Notes: generated from the sequence alone by a model not told the origin. A stretch of 9,760 nt of DNA from Saprospiraceae bacterium (GCA_013002475.1 JABDJM010000228.1:1-9760); one strand, 5' to 3'; positions 1-7,311 are shown, counted from the first letter of the stretch. Numbers and translations: made by a program.

Positions 1-56
1 GAAGGATATTTTGAAAAAAGGACTTCATACTATCAGCGATTTCCAATTATAACCAA

Positions 57-88
57 TTGTACTCTGTTTTCAATAAACCTTAAATTTG
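57..88 (+). promoter_or_regulatory. Bacteroidota-type promoter for the DUF2188 gene
   Basis: A TTG at 57-59 is followed after 21 bases by TAAATTTG at 81-88. The second box matches all fixed positions of the Bacteroidota -7 consensus TAnnTTTG, and the spacing fits the range known for the -33 TTG element. Transcription would start near base 95, giving a leader of only about 16 bases before the ATG at 111. The promoter could drive the whole 111-4419 cluster. This is a pattern match only. Confidence 0.55.
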
Positions 89-110
89 ATAAGGAATCAA
101 GTAAAAAGAG

Positions 111-398
111 ATGGCAAAAATCACTGCGGCTAAATTTTGGGTGGATTTGGCAAAAAAAATCGTGAAAATAATCCTGAAGAACATGGGTATCAGGACTTCA
201 CCCAGAACCTATAATCAACATGTGGTCCCTCATGATGAGGGCTGGGCGGTTAAAGGTGAGGGAAATGAAAGGTACACGGCTATTTATAAGTACCAGGACC
301 AGGCCATCGACAGGGCCCGGGAAATAGCCATTAATTACGGTTCAGATGTCATTATCCACAGGCAGGATGGCACCATCCGCGACAGAAATTCCTACTGA
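111..398 (+). CDS. DUF2188 domain protein with N-terminal cationic amphipathic helix
   Basis: The product is a 95-residue protein. Residues about 36-95 match the small DUF2188 family: an HVVPHDEGWAVK opening, a central helix with QAIDRAREIA, and the closing IIHRQDGTIRDRNSY. The family's molecular role is not known. Residues 1-34 are extra compared with the minimal family domain. They form a Lys-rich helix in which F, W, V, L and I alternate with K (KFWVDLAKKIVKIILKNMG), which could sit on a membrane or bind nucleic acid. There is no cleavable signal peptide. AAGGA at 91-95 is far from the ATG, so the ribosome site is weak, as is common in this phylum. The gene lies downstream of a good promoter and ends 72 bases before the preferred start of the fusion enzyme, so the two are probably co-transcribed. 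Family assignment is confident; function is unknown. Confidence 0.85.
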   Translation: MAKITAAKFWVDLAKKIVKIILKNMGIRTSPRTYNQHVVPHDEGWAVKGEGNERYTAIYKYQDQAIDRAREIAINYGSDVIIHRQDGTIRDRNSY

Positions 399-470
399 TA
401 ATCTCTGTAGGAGAGTTCATCATATTTGAAGTCCTTCCGATTAGCCAGCAAACTTTCTAAATTTGGTTGC

Positions 471-3400
471 ATGGCATCAGAGGTTTTAACTCTTGAATTA
501 AACCGTCGGATTCTTCGGTCCTGGCTTCATACTCATTGGAACCTGGAGGCAGAAGTCAATCCTCTTGCAGGGGAAGTAGACCAGAATTTTCTGGTAGTAG
601 AAGGCAGATATAAATTCCTTCTGAAAGTAAGCAGACCAGATGCTGATCCGAATGAAATAAAATTTCAACAATCTATTCAGGAACATTTAGCGCCAGGTTT
701 TAAATACCAGATCCCTGAAACAGTCAGTACCAATCGTGGAGAAGCATTCACAAGTGAAAAGGATGAACAGGGAAGAATTAGGTTGATTCGATTGCAAAGT
801 TGGGTGGAGGGCACTCCACTGGCAGAGTTTAAGCCTAAGTCTGAAATGGTTCTGAATTCCTGGGGGAAGCTTTGTGGAGACCTAAGTCAGGGATTAAAAG
901 ACTTTGATCACCCTTATGCTCACAGGCATTATAAATGGAACCCCAGTTTGGTTTTAGAGATGAATGAGTATGTTAAGCTGTTTTCTGAAAGTCGCCAGAA
1001 ACTAGCTATCCACTTTTTGGAGCTGTTTGAAAGAGAAGTCCAACCCCGAATTGATGATCTCCGAAAAAGTGTAAACTATAATGATGCTCATGACCAAAAT
1101 CTGATCGTGAACAAGGACGGGGCCATTACCGGCCTGATCGATTTTGGCGATGCGCTTTACTGTGAAACGATCAATGAATTAGCCATTGCCTGCGCTTACG
1201 CATGCATGGATCTTCCCGACCCTCTTGCTGCGGCAGCTCATATGGTTAAGGGTTACCATCAACAATTCAAACTAACAGAAAAGGAGTTGCAGGTTCTTTT
1301 TCCCTTGATCACGGCCCGTTTAATACTTACGGTGATTCATGCAGCGCAAAACCAACTTCTTGAACCGGAGAATGAATACCTGCAGATCAGTTCCCAACCT
1401 GCTTGGAAACTTCTAAAGAAGTTAGCGTCCGTACATCCGCGGCTGGCATATTACAGATTTCGGGAGGCATGTGATTTAGAACCTTGTCCCGCCAGGAAAA
1501 TTTTTGATGGTTGGGCCTCAAGAGGAACAATTGAGGTTCATCCAGTCATCAATTTTCCAAAAGAAGATTTTACTCCACTGGACCTATCTATCGGATCCAG
1601 GCAGCTGGGAAATAATTCCAATTTTGAAAACCCTGTAACTTTTCAAACCACTATCCAAAATTCCCTTTTAGATTCAGGAAAGAAGTATGGTTACGGAGGC
1701 TATGATGAAGCACGTCCATTTTATACGACTGATAATTACAAAGCCATTGGAAACAACGGTCCGAAATGGCGGACTACACATCTGGGACTAGACTTGTGGT
1801 GCCCGGAGGGAACTCCTGTTTATGCTCCACTGGCTGGAGAGATCGTTTATTTAAAGGACAACGATGGGGATCGTAATTACGGACCTACCATCATTCTTAG
1901 GCACGAAATCTATCAAGACCTTGTCATTTATACTTTGTACGGTCATTTAAGTTGGGAAAGTCTGCAGGGAAAAAGGTCTGGCGGCCGAATACAAAAGGGT
2001 CAAGCATTTGCTGAGCTGGGAGGTGCATCGGAGAACGGAAACTGGCCACCGCACCTCCACTTTCAGATCATTTTAGATCTTATGGATTGGGAGAATGATT
2101 TTCCTGGTGTTTGCTTCCCTGGAGAAAAGAAAACCTGGTTAAGTATCTGCCCTGATCCGGCTCTGCTGTTTCCTGAGTTTACGAATCTGGTTGCTCCCCA
2201 AAGTCAGGAGAGTCTTTTAGCAAAGCGAAAAGAATTCCTCGGTCCAAACTTGAGTATTTCATATGAGGATCCATTAAAAATATCCAGGGGTTTCAGACAA
2301 TATCTTTACAATAATTCTGGCCAAAAGTATCTTGACCTTGTTAACAATGTGGCGCATGTCGGACATGAGCATCCCGAGGTCGTCAGAGCCGGTCAGCAGC
2401 AAATGGCCGTGTTAAATACAAATACAAGATACCTGCATAAAAACATTTTGCAGCTTGCAGAAAAGCTGACCGAGAAGTTTCCAAAGCCTCTTTCGGTTGT
2501 CTACTTTGTCAACTCAGGATCGGAAGCCAACGAGTTGGCGCTACGAATGATCAGGACGGCCACCGGTCGGAAAGATGTCATAGCTATGTCTTCAGGCTAC
2601 CATGGAAATACAGCTGCAAGCATCGATGTCAGCAGCTATAAATTTGAAGGGAAGGGAGGGGCAGGAAAGCCACCGACAACTCATCTCTTGGACTTGCCAG
2701 ATGTCTTCCGGGGGAAGTATAAAGACATGAAAACGGCAGGTGAAAAATATGCGGCGCAGATTCATGATATTATCTCCCATTTAGATTCTCAAGGGAAGGC
2801 CCCAGCCGGGTTGATTGCCGAAAGTATCCTTAGTTGTGGAGGCCAGATCGTACCGCCGCCTGATTATTTCGAAAGAGTTTACGAGGCCGTCAAGGCGACG
2901 GGCGGATATTGTATAGCCGACGAAGTGCAGACGGGCTTTGGAAGAGTAGGAGAAGCATATTGGGCCTTTGAACTACAGCAAGTCGTTCCGGATATTGTAA
3001 CACTCGGGAAGCCCTTTGGCAATGGCCACCCAATAGGCGCTGTAATCTGCACTCCTGAAGTCGCAAAAGCTTTCGAGACAGGAATGGAGTATTTCAACAC
3101 CTTTGGAGGCAACCCGGTTTCTTGTGCATTAGGTTTATCAGTAATGGATGTGATCGAAAAAGAGGGGCTACAAGTAAATGCTTTGAATATGGGGGAGTTG
3201 ATCCTGCATGGATTAAGATCTCTGAAGGCAGAATATCCGATCATTGGGGATGTAAGGGGTCATGGATTATTCCTGGGCTTCGAACTAGTAAAAAATGAAG
3301 AGCGAGACCCGGCATCAATTCAAGCATCTTATCTGGCAAACAGACTACGACAAAGAAAAATTTTGACAAGTACGGATGGACCTCAACATAACGTCATTAA

Positions 3401-3494
3401 GCTCAAGCCACCCTTATGCATTAACCAAAACGATGTTGAATTTTTTCTGAATGAACTTGAATCTGTACTTTCAGAAAATGCAATGAGAATTTAA
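471..3494 (+). CDS. Trifunctional fusion: APH-family kinase, M23 peptidase domain, class III PLP phospho-lyase/aminotransferase
   Basis: The protein is 1007 residues, numbered from the ATG at 471. Residues about 35-300 are an aminoglycoside-phosphotransferase/hydroxylysine-kinase fold: DQNF loop, Lys52 in FLLKV, catalytic Asp205 and Asn210 in NDAHDQN, and metal-binding Asp224 in IDFGD. Residues about 430-555 are an M23 (LytM-like) domain with a full set of ligand and catalytic residues: His437 and Asp441 in HLGLD, His492 in YGHL, His528 and His530 in HLH. Residues about 585-1000 are a class III aminotransferase fold: NSGSEAN from 681, Asp817 in ADEVQTGFGR, PLP lysine Lys847 in LGKPFG, and Thr877 in NTFGGNP. 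The architecture matches bacterial trifunctional relatives of vertebrate AGXT2L1/AGXT2L2 and AGPHD1. By family, the kinase phosphorylates an amino-alcohol and the PLP domain removes ammonia and phosphate to give an aldehyde. The substrate is unknown. No signal peptide is visible, so it is probably cytoplasmic. A TTG at 426 with AGGAG at 409-413 would add 15 residues. I prefer ATG because it puts the usual short lead before DQNF. Confidence 0.92.
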   Translation: MASEVLTLELNRRILRSWLHTHWNLEAEVNPLAGEVDQNFLVVEGRYKFLLKVSRPDADPNEIKFQQSIQEHLAPGFKYQIPETVSTNRGEAFTSEKDEQGRIRLIRLQSWVEGTPLAEFKPKSEMVLNSWGKLCGDLSQGLKDFDHPYAHRHYKWNPSLVLEMNEYVKLFSESRQKLAIHFLELFEREVQPRIDDLRKSVNYNDAHDQNLIVNKDGAITGLIDFGDALYCETINELAIACAYACMDLPDPLAAAAHMVKGYHQQFKLTEKELQVLFPLITARLILTVIHAAQNQLLEPENEYLQISSQPAWKLLKKLASVHPRLAYYRFREACDLEPCPARKIFDGWASRGTIEVHPVINFPKEDFTPLDLSIGSRQLGNNSNFENPVTFQTTIQNSLLDSGKKYGYGGYDEARPFYTTDNYKAIGNNGPKWRTTHLGLDLWCPEGTPVYAPLAGEIVYLKDNDGDRNYGPTIILRHEIYQDLVIYTLYGHLSWESLQGKRSGGRIQKGQAFAELGGASENGNWPPHLHFQIILDLMDWENDFPGVCFPGEKKTWLSICPDPALLFPEFTNLVAPQSQESLLAKRKEFLGPNLSISYEDPLKISRGFRQYLYNNSGQKYLDLVNNVAHVGHEHPEVVRAGQQQMAVLNTNTRYLHKNILQLAEKLTEKFPKPLSVVYFVNSGSEANELALRMIRTATGRKDVIAMSSGYHGNTAASIDVSSYKFEGKGGAGKPPTTHLLDLPDVFRGKYKDMKTAGEKYAAQIHDIISHLDSQGKAPAGLIAESILSCGGQIVPPPDYFERVYEAVKATGGYCIADEVQTGFGRVGEAYWAFELQQVVPDIVTLGKPFGNGHPIGAVICTPEVAKAFETGMEYFNTFGGNPVSCALGLSVMDVIEKEGLQVNALNMGELILHGLRSLKAEYPIIGDVRGHGLFLGFELVKNEERDPASIQASYLANRLRQRKILTSTDGPQHNVIKLKPPLCINQNDVEFFLNELESVLSENAMRI

Positions 3495-3504
3495 GACCTT
3501 GCCA

Positions 3505-4419
3505 ATGGAAAAATTACTTCTTTACGCCCTTTTCTTTTTGGCCTCCTGTTCAGGACCAAAGCCGGAGGTTGCCAAGGAACAACCAATCTATATCTCTTTA
3601 TTTGGGAAGCAATATTTCCAGCAAGAGGCATCGGAGGTTTCTCTGGGGAATTTGGAAAAGGCAAGGCTGGATTTTGAAAAGGATCCAAATGACTTAGACA
3701 ATATCATTTGGTACGGCCGCCGAACCGCCTACCTGGGAAATTATCAGGATGCGATCGATATTTATTCGAAGGGACTTACTCTTTTTCCAAACGAATCCCG
3801 ATTGTATCGTCATAGAGGACACAGATATATTTCCAATCGCCAATTTGAAAAAGCTATTTCTGACCTGGAACGTGCCAGTAAATTGATTGAAGGAACAGAA
3901 AATTCGATCGAAGAGGATGGGTTACCTAATGCCCGAAATATCCCAGTAAGTACTAAGCACGGAAACATCTGGTACCACCTTGGACTTGCCTATTATCTTG
4001 TGCATAACTATGAAAGTTCCTATCAGGCGTACCTGAATTGCCGGGAATCCGGATCCATGGATGATAATATTGTTTCCAGTACACATTGGCTTTACATGAT
4101 CCAGCGCAGAATGAGTGATCCCGATAAGGCAAAAACAGAACTTGACCTTATCCAAAAAGAAATGGACATCATCGAGAATGCCAGTTACTATGAACTCTGT
4201 TTGCTCTATAAAGGCCTCGCCTCCATTGATTCATTTAGTGTTGAGGGCGAAGATCCCTCTTCTGATGCCTTGCGCTATGGTTTAGCAAACTATCAACTGT
4301 ATAATGGGGATACGCTAAAGGCTAAAAGGTCGATGACATCAATTTTGGAAGGCGATACCTGGAATTCATTTGGATACATTGCAGCAGAGTCAGATTTTAA
4401 AAAATACTTTTCTAATTAG
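3505..4419 (+). CDS. TPR-repeat lipoprotein
   Basis: The protein is 304 residues from the ATG at 3505; a TTG at 3499 in the same frame would add two. The N-terminus is a short lipoprotein signal with a lipobox LASC at residues 12-15, so Cys15 should be lipidated and the protein held in the envelope. Two clear tetratricopeptide repeats follow at about 64-96 (IIWYGRRTAYLGNYQDAIDIYSKG region) and 98-130 (LYRHRGHRYISNRQFEKAI region). A third lies at about 153-186 (IWYHLGLAYYLVHNYESSYQAY), and a weaker one is possible near 257-290. TPRs are helical hairpins that usually bind other proteins; no enzymatic motif is seen. It begins 10 bases after the fusion enzyme's stop codon, so the two are almost certainly on one transcript and may be translationally coupled. 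A functional link to the enzyme is inferred from this spacing only. Confidence 0.88.
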   Translation: MEKLLLYALFFLASCSGPKPEVAKEQPIYISLFGKQYFQQEASEVSLGNLEKARLDFEKDPNDLDNIIWYGRRTAYLGNYQDAIDIYSKGLTLFPNESRLYRHRGHRYISNRQFEKAISDLERASKLIEGTENSIEEDGLPNARNIPVSTKHGNIWYHLGLAYYLVHNYESSYQAYLNCRESGSMDDNIVSSTHWLYMIQRRMSDPDKAKTELDLIQKEMDIIENASYYELCLLYKGLASIDSFSVEGEDPSSDALRYGLANYQLYNGDTLKAKRSMTSILEGDTWNSFGYIAAESDFKKYFSN

Positions 4420-4467
4420 GTTCGGATGGTGGAGGTTAAACGAGTTTGGTTGAAAGGGGTAATGGAG

Positions 4468-4497
4468 AAAAAAAAAGCCCTCCACTAGGAGGACTTT
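4468..4497 (-). terminator. Rho-independent terminator of the DUF4397/T9SS gene
   Basis: On the minus strand, a 10-bp stem (AAAGTCCTCC against GGAGGGCTTT, one G-U pair) with a TAGT loop is followed by a run of nine T. On the plus strand, the arms are 4474-4483 and 4488-4497 and the A run is 4468-4476. It lies 33 bases past the stop codon at 4530. Read on the plus strand, the hairpin has only three T after it, so it would stop the converging TPR-gene transcript less well. Confidence 0.85.
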
Positions 4498-4529
4498 CCA
4501 TTCAACTTTATGAAACTGTGTGAATTATA

Positions 4530-6200
4530 TTACTCGTTAACTACGTTAATGATCTTTGTACTTATCCTGGTCCCTTGCTGAATAGTGAAAAATAACATTC
4601 CAGTCCTATACTCGCTTACCGAAACCTCCATCTGAAACATTCCTTCATCCTGAATACCGTAGTCCATGATCTTCAATTGTTGACCCTGTGCATTTGAAAT
4701 AATCAGCTTTAATTCCGCAGACTTTTCTAAGTCTGTAATTAGAGTTACATGATTTCTTGTTGGATTTGGAAATGCTTGAAAGTCCATTTTTCCAGAATCA
4801 GCAAACGGTCTTATTGAATATTGTGGGTTATCAGGAATACTGTTCATGATTGCTGGCAGAGGGAAAGTACCTCCGTTGTCTAGAGCAACCCACGGTTCAA
4901 AAGCAGGATCGTCACCGCTAAGAAATCCTGAAGCAAAAATCGTAGCGGTTCGCCCCTTCCACCAGCTCAGGTCTGCACGGTAACTTGCCACCACGGTGGT
5001 ATTGTCATTACCAGGGGTTATGTCAAGATCATAGACTGCTGCTGGCACATTCAGGTAGCCTTGAAAGTCCCCAAATGAAGCATCATCAATTAGTATATTT
5101 CCTCCGGTGAGAACATCCACGGTGGGAGCATCTGGTGAGCCATGAAAAAATAGAATCCCTACATTCTCTTCTGAATCTACAGTCTCCATTCCCATGTCGA
5201 AAACACTCAACCCAAACCCTGGGCTACCTCCAACGATTCCAGAGGCAACAACAACATATGATCCGTCCTCCTCGAAGGTGATCGGGAAGTTAGCAATAGC
5301 ATCTGCAGCTGAATCAGAATCACTTCCTGCTACTCCAATATTTATTTCCACTCCAGCTGGTACATCTATATATGGGGTTGCAGTCCGAAAAACAAAGTCG
5401 TCCAGCAGTTTTCCTTCATTGGCATAAATATCCACAGTTGGGGTAGGTGAATTATGGATTATTTGAACTCTGGCAGTTGAGCTTGGGGGTGGGGGAGGAG
5501 GAGTGCTGATCTGCTTTAGTGGGAATGTTCCTCCATTGTCAAGGGCCACCCATGGTTCAAAAGCAGGATCGTCACCGCTTAGGAAACCTGAAGCAAATAT
5601 CGTTGCTGTACGTCCTTTCCACCAACTTAAATCAGCCTGGTAACTAGCTACCACAGTACTATTGTCATTTCCAGGGGTTATATCAAGGTCATAGCTCGAA
5701 GCGGGAACATTAAGATATCCCTGAAAGTCTCCAAAGGAAGCATCATCAATAAGGATATTTCCTCCAGTGAGAACATCCACGGTGGGTGCATCTGGTGAGC
5801 CATGAAAAAATAGAATCCCTACATTTTCGTCTGAATCAGCAGTCTCCATTCCCATATCAAAAACACTTAATCCAAAACCGGGGCTTCCTCCGACGATCCC
5901 TGAAGCAACCACAACATAGGAAGCTCCATCGGCAAAGGTCACTGGAAAGTTTGCTATGGCATCGGTGGCGGCATCAGAATCGCTTAGAGCAACTCCAATA
6001 TTTATCTCAGTTTCCGCAGGCACGTCGATAAAGGGTGTAGCGGTCCGAAATGCAAAATCATCCAAAAGCCTGGCTTCATTGGCATAGATGTCAACGGTCG
6101 GAGTTGGTGAATTATGGATAATTTGTACTCTTGCAGTTTGGGCATTTAGCCCCAATGAAAAGAGCATTAAGACTAATAATTGGTAGAAAATTTTCATCAT
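4530..6200 (-). CDS. Secreted DUF4397 repeat protein with T9SS sorting tail
   Basis: The protein is 556 residues. Residues 1-21 are a signal peptide ending in LNAQ. Residues 22-228 and 242-448 are two near-identical blocks. Each holds two DUF4397-like units, recognisable by VQIIHNSPTPTVDIYA and VGILFFHGSPDAPTVDVL (the family pattern is HxSPDAPxVDV). The second unit of each block is almost unchanged, with about four differences in roughly 100 residues; the first unit differs more. The linker 229-241 carries six prolines. Residues about 468-556 are a Type IX secretion C-terminal domain, with FPNPTRNHVTL near 477 and a beta-rich end closing in KIINVVNE. The protein should therefore be exported by Sec, then passed through the outer membrane by T9SS and released or anchored at the surface. 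The function of DUF4397 is unknown; such modules occur in extracellular proteins. Either ATG of the double start (6200 or 6197) is possible. The gene is monocistronic with its own terminator. Confidence 0.93.
   Translation of the reverse strand: MMKIFYQLLVLMLFSLGLNAQTARVQIIHNSPTPTVDIYANEARLLDDFAFRTATPFIDVPAETEINIGVALSDSDAATDAIANFPVTFADGASYVVVASGIVGGSPGFGLSVFDMGMETADSDENVGILFFHGSPDAPTVDVLTGGNILIDDASFGDFQGYLNVPASSYDLDITPGNDNSTVVASYQADLSWWKGRTATIFASGFLSGDDPAFEPWVALDNGGTFPLKQISTPPPPPPSSTARVQIIHNSPTPTVDIYANEGKLLDDFVFRTATPYIDVPAGVEINIGVAGSDSDSAADAIANFPITFEEDGSYVVVASGIVGGSPGFGLSVFDMGMETVDSEENVGILFFHGSPDAPTVDVLTGGNILIDDASFGDFQGYLNVPAAVYDLDITPGNDNTTVVASYRADLSWWKGRTATIFASGFLSGDDPAFEPWVALDNGGTFPLPAIMNSIPDNPQYSIRPFADSGKMDFQAFPNPTRNHVTLITDLEKSAELKLIISNAQGQQLKIMDYGIQDEGMFQMEVSVSEYRTGMLFFTIQQGTRISTKIINVVNE
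4857..5477 (-). repeat. Long direct repeat, second copy in the gene (C-terminal block)
   Basis: This segment aligns without gaps to 5517-6137 at a constant offset of 660 bases (220 codons). Two hand-compared 60-base stretches gave 8 and 15 mismatches. The longest identical run I noticed is 38 bases at 5128-5165. It encodes residues 242-448 of the DUF4397 protein. Confidence 0.9.
5517..6137 (-). repeat. Long direct repeat, first copy in the gene (N-terminal block)
   Basis: Partner of the repeat at 4857-5477, encoding residues 22-228. The copies are separated by 39 bases (5478-5516) that encode the proline-rich linker. Both are in the same orientation, as expected from a tandem, in-frame duplication that kept the reading frame. 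Confidence 0.9.
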
Positions 6201-6321
6201 GTTTGTTTTTCAGTTATTGAATACTTTAGGAAACAGGCTTCGACAAGGTTTGTTTAACAAATAATCCAAAAAATCAAACAAAATTCAAGCTTGTAATACA
6301 GCCGTCAAATCAACCCGGAGA

Positions 6322-6873
6322 ATGGAAACAGGATCCCACAATGAAAGATTGGAAGAGATAAAAGACCTATTTCAGGATGAATTTGGAGGGCTTACTTCTA
6401 ACCAGTTAAACTGGAAGCCGGGCCCAAATACCTGGAGCATTGCACAAAATGTAGATCATTTGATCGTGATCAATACAACCTACTTCCCCACATTTGAAAA
6501 ACTATTAGTAGGAACGTACCAACCTCCAATTTTAGGCAAGGTTAGGTTTCTAGTGGAATGGATGGGAAGTGCGATTCTGAAATCGGTAGATCCTGCGCGC
6601 CAAAAAAAGACAAAAACCTTTCCTATTTGGGAACCAAAGATCGGAGACATAGAAGGAGACATCATCCATAGATTTATTCGCCATCAGGAAGAGTTAAAAG
6701 AATGGATAGGAAAGTTAGCTCCGATACTTGAGGCAGATACTGTCATCAGTTCACCAGCAAACACCAAAATTTCCTATAAGCTTTCTACCGCGCTCGATAT
6801 TATTCTTGCTCATGAAAAAAGACATTTCAATCAGGCAGAAGAAGTTCTCAGGCTTCTGTTAAAGCGGGAGTAA
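6322..6873 (+). CDS. DinB superfamily protein (four-helix, putative metal-dependent enzyme)
   Basis: The protein is 183 residues, the usual size for the DinB/DinB_2 fold. The N-terminal helix leads into LNWKPGPNTWSIAQNVDHL, the most typical stretch of the family. The three metal-ligand histidines are His46 in VDHL and His164 and His168 in AHEKRHFNQAEE, near the C-terminus. This is the standard HisX/HEKRH arrangement. Family members include thiol-dependent S-transferases such as bacillithiol transferases as well as many of unknown role; the actual reaction here is unknown. No signal peptide is seen, so it is cytoplasmic. The start at 6322 is the only ATG before the first helix. GGAG at 6317-6320 is only one base away, too close for a standard ribosome site. 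The gene is divergent from the DUF4397 gene with a 121-base gap and is probably transcribed alone. Confidence 0.88.
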   Translation: METGSHNERLEEIKDLFQDEFGGLTSNQLNWKPGPNTWSIAQNVDHLIVINTTYFPTFEKLLVGTYQPPILGKVRFLVEWMGSAILKSVDPARQKKTKTFPIWEPKIGDIEGDIIHRFIRHQEELKEWIGKLAPILEADTVISSPANTKISYKLSTALDIILAHEKRHFNQAEEVLRLLLKRE

Positions 6874-7311
6874 TATTTTTTTTGCAAAATTTCAACACTG
6901 GTCATCAGCAACCCACAAAACCGAACAGAGGAAAATCCTAGCATTTTCATAGGCTGGCGGCTGATGGATAGTCGTATCCCATTTATTTTTAAAAATTTTG
7001 CGGGTGGCAAACTTTGCTGTCTACCTAACAACGACTTTTATTATTGGCCATTTGGGTATATCTTGCAAAACGTTGGTCTTTAACCCAACGCTGACGAATA
7101 CCGCACAAAAGCACTTCCATTAAACCTCCTTTTAAAGCCCAAGCTGCATAGGCAGGGCACTCGTTTTTTTCTGAAGAGAATTTAAATTGAGGTGAACTAT
7201 TTAGCAGCAATTATTTCCCCGTAAAAAATCAACCAGGGAAGGATTCTCCTTCCCTTTTTTTATTCCAACCTATCATGTGTATTTTTCAGCTTTTGGGCTC
7301 GAGCCAATCAT
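6874..7311 (+). other. Intergenic region with inverted repeats; no supported protein gene
   Basis: This is a 438-base stretch between the DinB stop and the BCCT start. Two minus-strand open frames of 61-66 codons lack family features and are treated as chance. Visible structures are: CATCAGC (6903-6909) against GCTGATG (6960-6966); GAAAAT (6931-6936) against ATTTTC (6943-6948), inside the previous pair; CGTTGG (7071-7076) against CCAACG (7085-7090); and a terminator at 7235-7261. It could be a long 3' untranslated region, a small RNA locus or a dispersed intergenic repeat. I cannot decide which. Confidence 0.5.
7235..7261 (+). terminator. Rho-independent terminator, plus strand
   Basis: AGGGAAGGA (7235-7243) pairs perfectly with TCCTTCCCT (7247-7255) around a TTC loop, followed by T to 7261. 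The 9-bp stem and T run are strong. It lies about 360 bases past the DinB stop and about 50 bases before the BCCT start, so it ends either the DinB transcript or a transcript that starts within the gap. Confidence 0.85.

Noticed and set aside
1..52. Possible C-terminus of an upstream plus-strand gene: a frame open from base 2 and ending in TAA at 50-52 (16 codons).
   Set aside because: The fragment is too short to tell from chance. It fits well with a promoter starting right after it, but no family feature is visible.
2879..3244. 121-codon minus-strand open frame inside the aminotransferase domain.
   Set aside because: It is antisense to a strongly conserved coding region with all PLP motifs; the open frame is a shadow of codon use.
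6258..6292. Minus-strand promoter for the DUF4397 gene: TTG followed after about 20 bases by ATTATTTG.
   Set aside because: The -7 box lacks the TA of TAnnTTTG, so the match is too weak in such AT-rich DNA.
7023..7090. Integron attC-like site (ACCTAAC arm and CGTTGG arm).
   Set aside because: The second arm does not match GTTRRRY, no integrase or cassette array is present, and the flanking genes lie in mixed orientations.
6831..7210. Two minus-strand open frames of 66 and 61 codons in and before the intergenic region.
   Set aside because: One overlaps the end of the DinB gene, neither shows a domain, signal or ribosome site, and both cover inverted-repeat DNA. They are more likely by-products of a noncoding element.
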